A stretch of DNA of 64,000 nt from Plotosus lineatus (taxonomy: Eukaryota; Chordata; Actinopteri; Siluriformes; Plotosidae): the NCBI GenBank assembly GCA_024760905.1, contig CM045746.1, forward strand, positions 5,873,466 through 5,937,465. The letters are read 5' to 3'. A model generated the notes under the pieces. That model was not told where the DNA came from. It was given only the letters and a program-made list of their open reading frames with translations, and did no database searches. Below, piece after piece: positions 10,981 through 22,770 of this stretch (positions within the stretch are counted from its first letter, which is position 1; every line of letters begins with the position of its first letter). The position numbers and the translations under genes were made by a program.

Positions 10981-11215
10981 AGGATATTACTAAACATCAA
11001 GTGTTTAATATTCTTTACATATTTCTCAACTTGATTAATTTGGTGTCTCTCATCTGGCTTTGCTGAAATATATAACTGTGTGTCATCAGCATAACAATGA
11101 AAGCTGTTCACTAATATCACCTTAAGAGAATATGGAAAAAGAAAAAAAGCAGTGAGCATAGGACCAAACCTTATGGAATACTAAACTTAATATAAGAACA
11201 TACAGAGAAATCACC
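10981..11215 (-). mobile_element. L2-like LINE fragment (RT box)
   Basis: The minus strand reads HCYADDTQLYISAKPDE, the YADD box of L2/Rex1-type LINEs, then a degenerate tail. It lies between RTE copy 1 and a CA repeat. The fragment is too short for clade certainty. Confidence 0.65.
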
Positions 11216-11248
11216 ATGAACAAACTGGAATAGCATGCGCACGCTCGC

Positions 11249-11259
11249 ACACACACACA

Positions 11260-11328
<69 letters not shown>
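11249..11328. repeat. (CA)n microsatellite
   Basis: About 40 nearly perfect CA units lie immediately outside the tail of RTE copy 2. Confidence 0.97.
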
Positions 11329-11333
<5 letters not shown>

Positions 11334-11347
11334 TCCTGTATATACGT

Positions 11348-13990
11348 ATTCTTCTTTTTCTTTCGGCTGTTCCCTTCAGGGGTCGCCACAGCAAATGGTC
11401 TGCCTCCATCTCTCCCTGTCCTCTGCATCTTCTACTCTTACTCCAACAACCTTCATGTCTGCCTTCACCACATCCATAAATCTTCTCTTTGGTCTTCCCC
11501 TGGGCCTTCTGCTTGGTAGTTCCAACCTCAGCATCCTACTACCAATATACTCACTATCCCTCCTCTGTACATGTCCAAACCATCTCAATCTAGCCTCTCT
11601 CACTTTGTCTCCAAAACATCTAACATGTGCTGTCCTTCTGATGTGCTCGTTTCTGATCCTATCCATCCTCGTTACTCTCAGAGAGAACCTCAACATTTTC
11701 ATCTCTGCTACCTCAAACTCTGACTCCTGTCTTTTCCCCAGGGCCACTGTTTCTAAACCATACAACATTGCTGGCCTCACCACCGTCTTGTACACTTTTC
11801 CCTTCATTCTTGCCGTTACTCTCCTATCACACATCACACCGGACACTTTTCTCCATCCATTCCAACCTGCCTACACACGCTTCTTCACCTCTTTACCACA
11901 CTCTCCATTGCTCTGGATTGTTGAGCCTAAGTACATAAAATCCTCCACCTTCCTTATCTCTGCCCCCTGTTACCTCACCGTTCCTCTTGGATCCTTGTCG
12001 TTCACACACATGGATTCTGTCTTACTGAGACTAACCTTCATTCCCCTCCTTTCCAGGGCATACCTCCACCTCTCTAGATTTTCCTCCACTTGTTCTCTGC
12101 TCTCACTACAGATCACGATGTCATCTGCAAACATCATAGTCCATGGAGATTCTTGTCTCACCTCATCTGTCAGCCTGTCCATCACCATAGCAAACAAGAA
12201 GGGGCTCAGAGCTGACCCTTGATGCAGTCCCACCACCACCTGGAACTCTTCTGTCACACCGACAGCACACCTCACCACTATCTTACATCTCTCATACCTG
12301 CACCACTCTAACATACTTCTCTGCCACTCCAGACTTCCTCATACAATACCACAGTTCTTCTCTTGGCACCCTGTCATATGCTTTCTCCAGATCCACAAAA
12401 GCACAATGCAGCTCCTTCTGACCTTCTCTGTACTTCTCTATTAACATCCTCAAAGCAAACACTGCATCTGTGGTGCTCTTTCTTGGCATGAAACCAAATT
12501 GTTGTTCACAAATGCTGACCTCTGTCCTTAGTCTAGCTTCCACTATTCTTTCCCATAACTTCATCGTATGGCTCATCAACTTTATCCCTCTGTAGTTGCC
12601 ACAACTCTGTACATCTCCCTTGTTCTTAAAAATGGGTGTGTCTCCATCATAGAAGTCATCATACGCCCATCATTTGGCCTTTGACACCGCTTCCTTCGCT
12701 TTACGCTGTGTCTCCCTGTACTCCTGTTTACTCTCTTCAGTCTTCTCTGTGTCCCACTTCTTCTTAGCTAACCTCTTCTTTTGTACACACTCCTGCACTT
12801 CCTCATTCCACCACCAAGTTTCCTTATCTACTTTCCTTCCAGAGGACACACCAAGTACTCTCCTACCGGTCTCCCTGATCACATTGGCTGTGGTTATCCA
12901 GTCATCTGGGAGCACTTCTTGACTACCCAAAGCCTGTTTCAACTCCTCCTTGAAGACAACACGACACTCTTCCTTTTTCAGCTTCCACCACTTTGTCTTC
13001 TGCTCTACCGTTGCCTTTTTCACCTTTCTCACCATCAGCATCATCCTGCACACCACCATCTTATGCTGTTTGGCAACACTCTCACCCACTACTACTTTGC
13101 AGTCACTGACTTCTTTGAAATTACATCGCCTACACAAGATGTAGTCTACCTGCGTGCTCTTACCTCCACTTTCATTTCACCCTATGCCCCTGTTTCTTCT
13201 TGAAGAAAGTATTCACCACAGCCATTTCCATCCTTTTTACAAAATCGATCAACATCTGTTCTTCTGTGTTCCTGTCCTGGATACCAAACCTGCCCATCAC
13301 TTCCTCGTCCCCTCTGTTGCCTGCACCAACATGTCCATTGAAGTCTGCACCAATGACCACTCTTTCACCTCTGGGGGTACTCTGCATCACTTCATCTAAC
13401 TCACTCCAGAAGCTCTCCTTCTCTTCTAGCTCACATCCTGCCTGTGGGGCATAAGCCCTACAACATTGACCATCACGCCTTCAATTTCTAACTTGAGACT
13501 CATCACTCTGTCTGACACTCTTTTCACTTTTAGAACATTCCTGACAAACCCCTCCTTCAAGATGACTCCTACTCCATTTCTCTTCCCATCCACACCATTA
13601 TAAAACAGCTTCAACCCTGCTCCTAAGCTTTTAGCTTTGCTACCTTTCCACCTGGTCTCCTGAACACACAGTATGTCCACCTTCCTCCTCTGCATCATCT
13701 CAGCCAGCTCTTTGCCTTTTCCTTGCATAGTTCCAACATTCAAAGTCCCTACTCTCAGTCCTAAGCTCACGCCTTTCCTCTTCTCTCTCTGCCTACGGAC
13801 ACGCCTCCCGCCTCTCCTTCTTCGACCAACAGTAGTCCAATTTCCATCAGCACCCTGTTGGTTGACAGCACTGATGGTGGTCGTTGTTAACCCGGGCCTC
13901 AACCGATCCGGTATGGGGGTAATACTTCTGATTTGCATCATAAATGTTTGGCATTGGTTTTACGTCGAATGTCCTTCCTGACACAACCCT
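11348..13990 (-). mobile_element. RTE-clade LINE, near full-length copy 2
   Basis: Read on the minus strand from 13990: the leader, an N-terminal basic region, an AP-endonuclease (WTTVGRRRR..., VGTLNVGTM, QETRWKG, GADFNGHVG), a linker with WWWNEEVQECVQ, a deletion near 12630-12680, then the RT ([27 protein letters not shown] at about 12120) and the C-terminal FGHVQRRDSEY domain, ending at 11348. Several frameshifts make it a pseudogene. The 5' end joins a scrap of a hAT-type element at 13995-14050. Confidence 0.9.
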
Positions 13991-13994
13991 CACA

Positions 13995-14050
13995 ACCACA
14001 ACCTAAAATATCAATAAATACATATTCAATGCTATAAATGCTTATAATAA
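13995..14050 (-). mobile_element. Scrap of hAT element between two RTE pieces
   Basis: The reverse complement reads ttgttattataagcatttat then AGCATTGAATATGTATTTATTGATATT, the same interior sequence as at 24117-24165 and 41380-41430. Confidence 0.75.
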
Positions 14051-14052
14051 CA

Positions 14053-14346
14053 ATTCTTCTTCTTCTTCTTCTTCTTCTTTTACTTTTGGCTGCTCCCTTC
14101 AGGGGTCGCCACAGCAAATCATCCGCCTCCACCTCACCCTGTCCTCCGCGTCTTCTTTTCTGACTCCAACGACCTTCATGTCTTCCTTCACCACATTTGT
14201 TTTGACCATTTGCATTTTTAATGTGGCAGAAGTTTTACGCCGGATGCCTTTCCTGTCGCAACCCTCTGCATTTATCCGGGCTTGGGACCGGCATAAAGGG
14301 GAGAGACACTGGTTAGTGCCAACCCCCCGCCTCATGGCTGCATTTT
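14053..14346 (-). mobile_element. Miniature RTE: 5' leader fused to 3' end
   Basis: About 295 bp. On the minus strand the RTE leader (TGCAGCCATGAGGCGG... to GGCATCCGGCGTAAAAC) is followed by a short linker and then the last ~150 bp of the RTE (GTGGTGAAGGAAGACATGAA ... GGGAGCAGCC) with an (AAG)n tail. All coding sequence between is missing, so it is SINE-sized and non-autonomous. Confidence 0.8.
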
Positions 14347-14880
14347 CCTGTATATACGTATGTATACTGTAATGTTGAAATAATATTTTTTTGGTGTTTG
14401 GGTGGAGGATCTTTTATTGTGAATCTGGGGTTATTTGGTGTAAAATGGGATTTTTATTGATTGTTCGGTGTTTATTATGATTATTTTTATGGTGATGATG
14501 GTGATGAGGATTATTTATTTTAAGATGTTTAATCCAGCAGTATTTTTCTCACTCAATGTTAATGGAACTGGTTTTAAAATAAGATTTAAACCAAAAGAGG
14601 GCCATTCTCTTAATTCTACCAACATTTTCTAAGCAAGGAGAATTTTGTTATGTTAATGGAACCACTAAAAACCAGTCCACTTCCGGCAATATCTGTATAA
14701 AGAAACATGTAAGTTCAAAGAAAGCTCATAAAGTCGTCACTGCTATAAATTGGTGGTCTGCACAATTTATTAATGGTCTAATTTCTAATTAATTCTCCAA
14801 CACTATTAAATAAGTATTACAAGGAACCATCTTCTGTAGGCCTTATCTATGCATCTTATATCTCAGGGAGTTTGACGCCC
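14347..14880. other. AT-rich spacer, no recognised feature
   Basis: No gene, RNA or known repeat is visible between the miniature RTE and the leader of the next LINE. Confidence 0.6.
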
Positions 14881-15149
14881 CTGCCCTGCATAGTTGAAAC
14901 ACCCCACTGCCTTGTGGAATAGGTTTCTTTAACCAAAGGCTAAGAGAAGGCCCAACCAAAGGCTAACCCTAACAGAAAATCATGTGACTGTGGTTACATT
15001 GAAGGCGATAGCTACCTGGAACTCCCAGTATCTTTCGGCCAACCACTGCAGGGACTAATATACTGTGCCTGTCTGGACTTGTTCTTGCCGGCCCAAAAAA
15101 TACATTAACTCCCAGAGAGAGTGCCGCTGGTAACTTGCAAAAGCCAGTG

Positions 15150-18100
15150 ATACTTACACCATCTTTCTAGCAGTTTTTCATGAAATGCATAACCACAAAG
15201 AAGCTCATACCGGATCGGTCGCCGCCCGGGTTACTAAGGACTGCGCTGTTTGACCCCAACTTCCGCTGACAGCGAAAAATCAGCAAGGAACTCAAACCAA
15301 AGAACTGACATTTGCTCAGTGGAACATGAGAACCCTTTTGGACCGAGAAGAAGCAAACCGACCAGAAAGACGCACTGCACTTGTAGCGATGGAACTTGCA
15401 AAATACAACATTGACATCGCCGCCTTGTGTGAAACGCGGCTCACGGAGTCTGGCAGTTTGAATGATATGGAGTACACATACTTCTGGAGTGGAAGACAAG
15501 CGGGAGAAAGAACAGAGGCTAGAGTGGGATTTGCAATTAGGAAAGAAATTGCACATACACTACTGGAAACCCCAAGGTCAATAAGCGACAGGATCATGAC
15601 GATGAGATTACCCCTAAACAATAACATCTACACAACGCTCATCAATGTTTATGCACCAACAATGACAAATCCAGATACAGAAAAGGAATCTTTCTATAAT
15701 CGGCTCTCTACCGTACTAAGTCAAGTCCCCAAGACCGATAAAATCTTATTGATGGGAGATTTTAATGCAAGGATTGGAAAGGACTTTGAAAAGTGGCCGC
15801 ACATTATAGGAAAGCATGGGATCGGAAAATGCAATTTAAACGGCGAACTCCTACTAGCCCTGTGCTCAGAATACGAACTGATAGTGACCGATACTATGTT
15901 CAAGCAGAAGGAGAGCCAAAAGGCAACATGGATGCATCCTCGATCGAAACACTGGCATATGATCGATTGTATCATCACAAGGTGCCAGGATAAGATAGAT
16001 ATCCACAGTACCCGTGTCATGCGTGGAGCAAACTGCTGGACCGATTATCAGTTGTTGAGGTCTAAGACAGCTCTTAAACTATGGGTGAAGCACTGTAAAC
16101 AAGGACCAAGGAAACCAATTAAACTAAATACCAAGAAACTCACCACTACTAGCTACAAGGAGAGTTTTGTAGAATAGATGGAAAGTGACTTAACCAACAT
16201 AGAACTGAGTCTGGACTCAATGACTGAAGAGGAATGGAATTCTCTCCAGTAAGCCGTACTAAACACAGCCAAGAAATCCTTAGGCAAGCCAGAACGAAAA
16301 CACCAGGACTAGTTTGACCCTAATGACATAGAACTTAAATGCCTTTTACATAAGAGAGATAGTTCTCACAGGAAAATGCTTCAGACCAAAACTACAAGAT
16401 CTACGATCGCTGCCTACAAAGAAGCTAGTAGGATACTCCAAATTTACCTGCGTGACCTAAAATCTAATTGGTGGGAGAGGAAGGCTGAGGAATTACAACA
16501 TGCAGCTGATAGAAATGACGTGAAGAACTTCTACAATGGACTCAAGGAAGTATGGGGACCACAGAAAAGGAATCCTGTCCGGCTTAAGTCAGCCGATGGC
16601 CTAACGACTTTCTCAGACAGTAAACAAGTTCTTGAAAGATGGAGTGAGCACTTCCAGAGATTGCTCAATGTCCCAGGAAAAATAGCACATGAGGCTCTTT
16701 ACAACATCGAACAGTGACCTATACATGAGTGTGTTCCAACAATGAAAGAAGTGTCAAAGACAATCTCTTCGCTAAAAGATGGCACAGCCCCTGGAGAAGA
16801 CGGGATTCCAGCTGAAGTATGGAAACATGGAGGCCCAAAATTGCATCAGAGATTACACCATCTGATCACCAAAGCCTGGATGGAAGGCACTGTTCCTCAA
16901 ACATGGAACGATGCAGCATAATCACCATCTACAAGAAAGGAGACCGAACCGACTGTGGTAATTACAGAGGAATTTCTCTCCTGTCCATAGCTGGAAATTT
17001 TTTTTTTTGCGAGGATCCTTTTAAACAGACTAACCATCCACATCACACCTGATATTGTTCCAGAGACGCAGTGTGGATTCAGATCAAATCGGAGCACAAT
17101 AGACATGATCTTCTATCTCAGACAACTTCAAGAAAAGTGCATCGAACAAGATCAACCACTGTATATAGTCTTTGTTGACTTTACAAAGGCTTTTGATACT
17201 GTTGGAAGGATCGGTCTCTGACAAATATTGAGAAAATACGGATGTCCCGAAAGATTCATCAAAATGATAGAAGCCTTACATACAGGAATGGAGGCACACG
17301 TCAATGATGACACGGAATCCTCAGGTACATTCCGAGTGACAAACGGTCTGAAGCAAGGGTGTGTCCTGGCTCCTACTCTGTTTTCCATCTTCCTGTCAAC
17401 AATGTTAGAAGAAGCTTTTTCAAACATGGATGAAGGTGTGTAAATGCAGTCAAGACAAGATGCCGACCTGTTCAATGTAGCCCATTTTAGAGCAAGGACA
17501 AAATCCACCCTTCATGTTATGAGACATTTGCTGTATGCAGACGACAGTGCACTTCTTGCCCACTCTGCAGAAGAGATCCAAAGTATAGTGAACGCTTTCT
17601 CCGATGCATCCAAGAAGTTTGGACTAAAGATTAACATCAAGAAGACTGAAGTACTGTTCCAACCAGATTTTACAAGTCCAGAAATAGACATCTTGATTGA
17701 TGGAAACAAACTGAACTCCGTCCCAGAATTTACATATCTTGGCAGTACAGGATGGACGAATCGACGCAGAGTTACAGAAACGAATGGCGAAGGCGAGTGC
17801 ATCCTTTGGCAGGCTTAGGCAGCGACTCTGGAACAACCACCATGTGTCATTAAGGGTAAAAGGCAAACTCTACAGAGCAATAGTTACATCTACTCTTCTG
17901 TATGGAGCGGAGGCCTGGACAGTGTATCGGAGTCACATGAAAAAACTTCATGCCTTCATGATGCGACACCTTCGTTCTATTATGAAAATCACCTGGAAGG
18001 ATAAGATCACAAACAGAGTAATTCTGGAGAGAATGGGACTGCCATCGCTAATCTAATCCAATCTCTAAGATCTTCTAATAAGGAAAAACCGTCCCTGGGC

Positions 18101-18345
18101 AGGACATGTCATGCGGATGCCAGCTGATAGACTACCAAAACAGATCCTGTTCTCCCAATTGCCTACTGGTCGCAGAAGTAAAGGCCGACCTCGACTACGT
18201 TTCAAAGATGTCATCAAGAGGAATTTGAAGTCCAGAAATATCAGAAGAGAAGACTGGATAGACTTGTCGCACCAGAGAGCGGAGTGGAGAAGAGTGGTTA
18301 AATGATGAATGAAAACAGACATTGTCTCTACGTGACCGTCAGCAG
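15150..18345 (+). mobile_element. Decayed near full-length APE-type LINE (family L-A)
   Basis: A leader with CATACCGGATCGGTCG (15205-15220) precedes an endonuclease frame (15302-16177), then RT pieces at 16376-17052, 17228-17443 and 17444-17818 and a C-terminal region at 17739-18305 with GRRSKGRPRLRFKDVIKRN. The RT box LLYADDSALLAHS is intact, but there are several stops and frameshifts and a T run at 17000-17011. The 3' end runs into a TA/TG microsatellite. It is related to RTE-like LINEs; I cannot fix the clade. Confidence 0.82.
15326..16177 (+). pseudogene. LINE L-A AP-endonuclease ORF (283 aa)
   Basis: This is an apurinic-endonuclease-like domain that would nick target DNA during LINE insertion. 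Visible motifs: WNMRTL just upstream of and at the start, CETR with the metal-binding Glu, INVYAPT, LLMGDFNARIG, and MIDCIIT. The terminal Asp-His pair is changed, reading CWTDYQLL where relatives have D-H, so the catalytic His appears lost. The frame closes with TAG at 16175-16177, before the RT region, so the ORF is not continuous with the polymerase. Confidence 0.75.
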
Positions 18346-18367
18346 ATATATATATATGTGTGTGTGT

Positions 18368-18420
<53 letters not shown>

Positions 18421-18427
18421 TGTGTGT

Positions 18428-18459
<32 letters not shown>

Positions 18460-18470
18460 TTGTGTGTGTT
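18346..18470. repeat. (TA)n-(TG)n microsatellite
   Basis: A short TATATA leads into an imperfect TG tract with TATG interruptions, at the 3' edge of LINE L-A. Confidence 0.95.
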
Positions 18471-19100
18471 AAGGGAAATTATTACCTCTGTACGCACATG
18501 TAAACACATATAGTGGTTAGGTGTCTTGCTCAAGACCCCTTTAGCCACAGTGTAGGAATAGGTAGAGACAAAGAATCTCTAATATAAACATAGCACAATC
18601 TCAAAATATCTCAAGAATACCATGAATGGGTAGGAATCTTTTTAATTTTTTTCAGTTGTTGGTGTTAATGCAAACCACTGGAGAAGAATCACCCATGTGC
18701 TGCAGAAGCCCACCAAACTACCTCATAACCCGGAGAGATGCGGCTATGCAGATGTAAACCCTCCTGCTTTACATGCATTGTGTTTCAAATGGCAGATTGC
18801 ACTCGGAACAAGATATTCTGGAATAACTTGTGCCACCTCAAAAAGTAGAGCAACAAAATCCTGAACAATTTTGTTTTATATGAAGGTAGTTGTGCCAGGG
18901 ATACAGCTTTAAGCAACACCATCATCAACAGTGTCATTACCCTGAAACAGATCAGAATCCGAAAAGAGATAAAGAAAGTAGACAGGAGTACCAAGAGATG
19001 TGGTGAAAGTTGAACAGAGAAGTGATAAAGCAAAGGAGGAAGTAGATAATGAGTTTGATAAGAAGATGAACACAATAAAAGAATGAAAGTGCTTATTACT
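18471..19100. other. No recognised feature
   Basis: The phrase TAGTGGTTAGGTGTCTTGCT near 18511 hints at an eroded SINE. Otherwise nothing supportable is seen. Confidence 0.5.
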
Positions 19101-19102
19101 TA

Positions 19103-19275
19103 ATCTCATCTCCATCTTTATCGTCTTCCGCATGTTCCGGGGTCCAGACACATTGGCAACAGCCTAAGCAGTGAGGCCCAGATGTCCCTCAACCCAACCA
19201 TTTCCTCCAGCTCTTCACGGTGATTGGCAGGGGAAGGGGGGTGTTCCCAGACCAGCAGAGAGACATCTTTCCAGC
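19103..19275 (-). mobile_element. Old Rex3 3'-end fragment
   Basis: It matches the Rex3 tail region seen at 52530-52690 (ATCTCATCTCC..., CTTCCGC, GGCAACAGCCTAAGCAGTGA) at reduced identity. Only the last ~170 bp is present, as expected for strong 5' truncation. Confidence 0.7.
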
Positions 19276-19587
19276 GTTTTTCATATGAGTAGATCGTTTT
19301 AAAGCTTTTTGGAATGTGAAATTATGCCCGAGGGGTGGAGATGTTTCCTTGTACCAATTTTTAATAATAAAGAAGATGCAGTAGCTACAGAGATATAAAG
19401 TTAATGAGATACAGCATAAAGTTATAGGGAAAAATAGTGCAATACAGACCATTAGAAATGGTGGTGATCTATGATCAACAATATAGTTTCATACCACAAA
19501 AAACCTCAAACACGCCACACTTGCCCTTAGAACATTTATGGGGCGGTATAGGGAAGGTCAAACGGAGCGGGTGGTACTGGATATGTA

Positions 19588-21130
19588 CTAGTCCTTCTAA
19601 AAAAATTAGCATATTGTGATAAAATTCATTATTTTCTGTAATGTACTGATAAAAATTAAACTTTCATATATTTTAGATTCATTGTACACGAATATTTCAG
19701 GTCTTTTATTGTTTTAATACTGATGATTTTGGCATACAGCTCATGAAAACCCAAAATTCCTATCTCAAAAAATTAGCATAGTTCATCCGACCAATAAAAA
19801 AAAAAAGTTTTTAATACAAAAAAGTCAACCTTTCAAATAATTATGTTCAGTTATGCACTCAATGCTTGGTTGGGAATCCTTTTGTAGAAATGACTGCTTT
19901 AATGCGACGTGGCATGGAGGAAATCAGCCTGTGGCACTGCTGAGGTGTTATGGAGGCCCAGGATGCTTTGATAGCGGCCTTAAGCTTATCCACAGTGTTG
20001 GGTCTGGTGTCTCTCAACTTTCTCTTCACAATATCCCACAGATTCTCTATGGGGTTCAGGTCAGGAGAGTTGGCAGGCCAATTGAGCACAGTAATACCAT
20101 GGTCAGTAAACCATTTACCAGTGGTTTTGGCACTGTGAGCAGGTGCCAGGTTGTGCTGAAAAATTAAAATCTTCATCTCCATAAAGCTTTTCAGAAGATG
20201 GAAGCATGAAGTGCTCCAAAATCTCCTGATAGCTAGCTGCATTGACCCTGCCCTTGATAAAACACAGTGGACCAACACCAGCAGCTGACATGGCACCCCA
20301 GACCATCACTGACTGTGGATACTTGACCCTGGACTTCAGGCATTTTGGCATTTCCTTCTCCCCAGTCTTCCTCCAGACTCTGGCACCTTGATTTCCGAAT
20401 GACATGCAAAATTTGCTTTCATCCGAAAAAAGTACTTTGGACCACTAAGCAACAGTTCAGTGCTGCTTCTCTGTAGCCCAGGTCAGGCGCTTCTGCCGCT
20501 GTTTCTGCTTCAAAAGTGGATTGACCGTGAGAATGCGACACCTGTAGCCCAATCCACTGCTTCCACAGGTCCCCCAAGGTCTGGAATCAGCCCTTCTCCA
20601 CAATCTTCCTCAGGGTCCGGTCACCTCTTCTGGTTGTGCAGTGTTTTCTGCCACACTTTTTCCTTCCCACAGACGTCCCACTGAGGTGCCTTGATACAGC
20701 ACTCTGGGAACAGCCTATTTGCTCAGAGACTTCTTTCTGTGTCTTACCCTCTTGCTTGAGGGTGTCAATGACGGCCTTGTGGACAGCAGTCAGGTTGGCA
20801 GTCTTACCCATGATTGCGGTTTTGAGTAATGAACCAGGCTGGGAGTTTTTGAAATCTTTTGCAGGTGTTTAGAGTTAATTCATTGATTCAGATGATTATG
20901 TTAATAGCTCGTTGAGAGTACCTTTTCATGATATGCTAATTTTTTGAGATAGGAATTTTGGGTTTTCATGAGCTGTATGCCAAAACAATCAGTATTAAAA
21001 CAATAAAAGACCTGAAATATTTCAGCTGGTGTATAATGAATCTAAAATATATGAAAGTTTAATTTTTATCAGTACATTACAGAAAATAATCAACTTTATC
21101 ACAATACGCTAATTTTTGGAAAAGGACTAG
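19588..21130 (-). mobile_element. Tc1-like DNA transposon with long IR/DR ends
   Basis: A complete 1543-bp element flanked by TA (19586-19587, 21131-21132). The ~200-bp inverted ends begin CTAGTCC and carry an inner repeat of AAAAAATTAGCATA, the IR/DR layout of fish Tc1 elements. The minus strand encodes a broken transposase. Confidence 0.95.
19859..20811 (-). pseudogene. Tc1 transposase remnant
   Basis: A cut-and-paste transposase. It starts MGKTANLTAVHKAVIDTLKQ with a paired-like helix-turn-helix (SEQIGCSQSAVSRHL). The catalytic domain has the first Asp in FSDESKF (near 20430), and the Glu in NPIENLW is intact 34-35 residues after the second site. The second Asp, expected in QxDxAPAH, reads QHNLAPAH, an Asp-to-Asn change. 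A stop region near 20460-20590 and a frameshift near 20150-20170 also break it, so it is not functional. Confidence 0.85.
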
Positions 21131-21179
21131 TATAAGCATAATGTGACAGAAGTGAGGTATGCTGTAGAAATGACAGACT

Positions 21180-21549
21180 ACTTCATGGTGGAGGTGGTTG
21201 ATAGAAAAGAGTTGTTCTGAACCAATTTTTATTTGCAGTCATGGACAGGTTGAATGATGAGGTCAAAAGAGAAATGAAGGTCAAGAGGAATAAGTGAGAG
21301 GGAGGGTGATGAATGAAAACGAATTTGAGTACTTGAGGCCAACTATCCAAGGTAGAAGAGAATGGTAGTGATGTGAAGAAGAGGGCAGGCATGATGGAAT
21401 AGGAGGAGTAAAGTGTCTGGAGTGGTTTATATGGTAGAAGTAAGACTAGGTATGATGTGAGGTTCTGAAACAGTAATGCTGAAAAGAAGATGGCAGTGAA
21501 GATGGAAGTGATGGTGATGAAAATGCTCTAATTTTTTTTTCTAGGAGTC
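21180..21549 (+). mobile_element. Ancient RTE copy, left part
   Basis: Strongly diverged from the younger RTEs but still alignable by phrase order: ggacaggttgaatgatgag, then GAGTACTTGAGGCC, then a GATGTGAAGAAG segment and GATGTGAGGTTCTGAAACAG. It continues at 22684-22770 after a younger insertion. Confidence 0.65.
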
Positions 21550-21563
21550 AGAAGAATGGACAG

Positions 21564-22669
21564 GATGTTAATAGAGAAGTACAGAGAAGGTCAGAAGGAG
21601 CTGCATTGTGCCTTTGTGGATCTGGAGAAAGCATATGACAGGGTGCCGATAGAGGAACTGTGGTATTGCATGAGGAAGTCTGGAGTGGCAGAGAAGTATG
21701 TTAGAGTGGTGCAGGACATGTATGAGAGATGTAAGACAGTGGTGAGGTGTGCTTGTCGGTGTGACAGAAGAGTTCAAGGTGGAGGTGGGACTGCATCAAG
21801 GGTCAGCTCTGAGCCCCTTCTTGTTTGCTATGGTGATGGACAGGCTGACAGACGAGGTTAGACAAGAATCTCCATGGACTATGATGTTTGTAGATGACAT
21901 TGTGATCTGTAGTGAGAGCAGAGAACAAGTGCAGGAAAATCTAGAGAGGTGCGGTATGGCCTGGAAAGGAGGGGAATGAAGGTTAGCCTCAGTAAGACAG
22001 AATACATGTGTATGAATGACAAGGACCCATGAGGAACGGTAAGGTTACAGGAAGCAGAGATTAGGAAGGTGGAGGATTTTAAGTACTTAGACTCAACTAT
22101 ACAGAGCAATGGAGAATGTGGAAAAGAGGTGAAGAAGCGTGTGCAGGCAGGTTGGAATGATTGGAGAAAAGTGTCCGGTGTGATGTGTGATAGGAGGGTA
22201 TCGGCAAGAATGAAAGGAAAAGTGTACAAGATGGTGTTGAGGCCAGTGATGATGTATGGTTTAGAAACAGTGGCCCTGGGGAAAAGACAGGAGGCAGAGG
22301 TGGAGGTAGCAAAGATGAAAATGTTGAGGTTCTCTTTGGGAGTAACGAGGATGGATGGGATCAGAAATGAGCACATCAGAGGGACAGCACATGTAAGATG
22401 TTTTGGAGACAAAGTCAGAGAGGCTAGATTGAGATGGTTTGGACATGTACAGAGGAGGGATAGTGAGTATATTGGTAGTAGGATGCTGAGGTTGGAACTA
22501 CCAGGCAGAAGGCCTAGAGGAAGACCAAAGAGACGATTCATGGATGTTGGGAAGGAGGACATGAAGGTAGTTGGTGTAAGAGAAGAAGATGCAAAGGATA
22601 GGATGAGATGGAGGCAGATGATTCGCTGTGGCGGCCCCTGAAGGGAACAGCCGAAAGGAAAAGAAGAAG
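21564..22669 (+). mobile_element. RTE-clade LINE, 5'-truncated copy with 14-bp target duplication
   Basis: It starts inside the RT ([28 protein letters not shown]), includes MMFVDDIVICSE with the box changed to FVDD, and ends with RLRWFGHVQRRDSEYIGSRM and the AAGAAGA tail. AGAAGAATGGACAG flanks it at 21550-21563 and 22670-22683. A one-base insertion near 21752 and a lesion near 21950 break the frame. Confidence 0.93.
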
Positions 22670-22683
22670 AGAAGAATGGACAG

Positions 22684-22770
22684 ATTTGTAAATGAATAGG
22701 TGAGAGAATCAGTACAGGTAGGAGTGTTTGTGGATAAAGTGAGAGAAGCCATATTTACGCCTTACTCTGC
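22684..22770 (+). mobile_element. Ancient RTE copy, right part
   Basis: It continues the old element interrupted at 21549, aligning with the younger copies' C-terminal region (ATTTGTAAATGAATAGGTGA..., GGATAAAGTGAGAGAAGCC). Confidence 0.6.

Noticed and set aside
11122..11519. Cys-Val and Thr-His repeat proteins (also 18322-18548)
   Set aside because: These are frames across (CA)n and (TG)n tracts.
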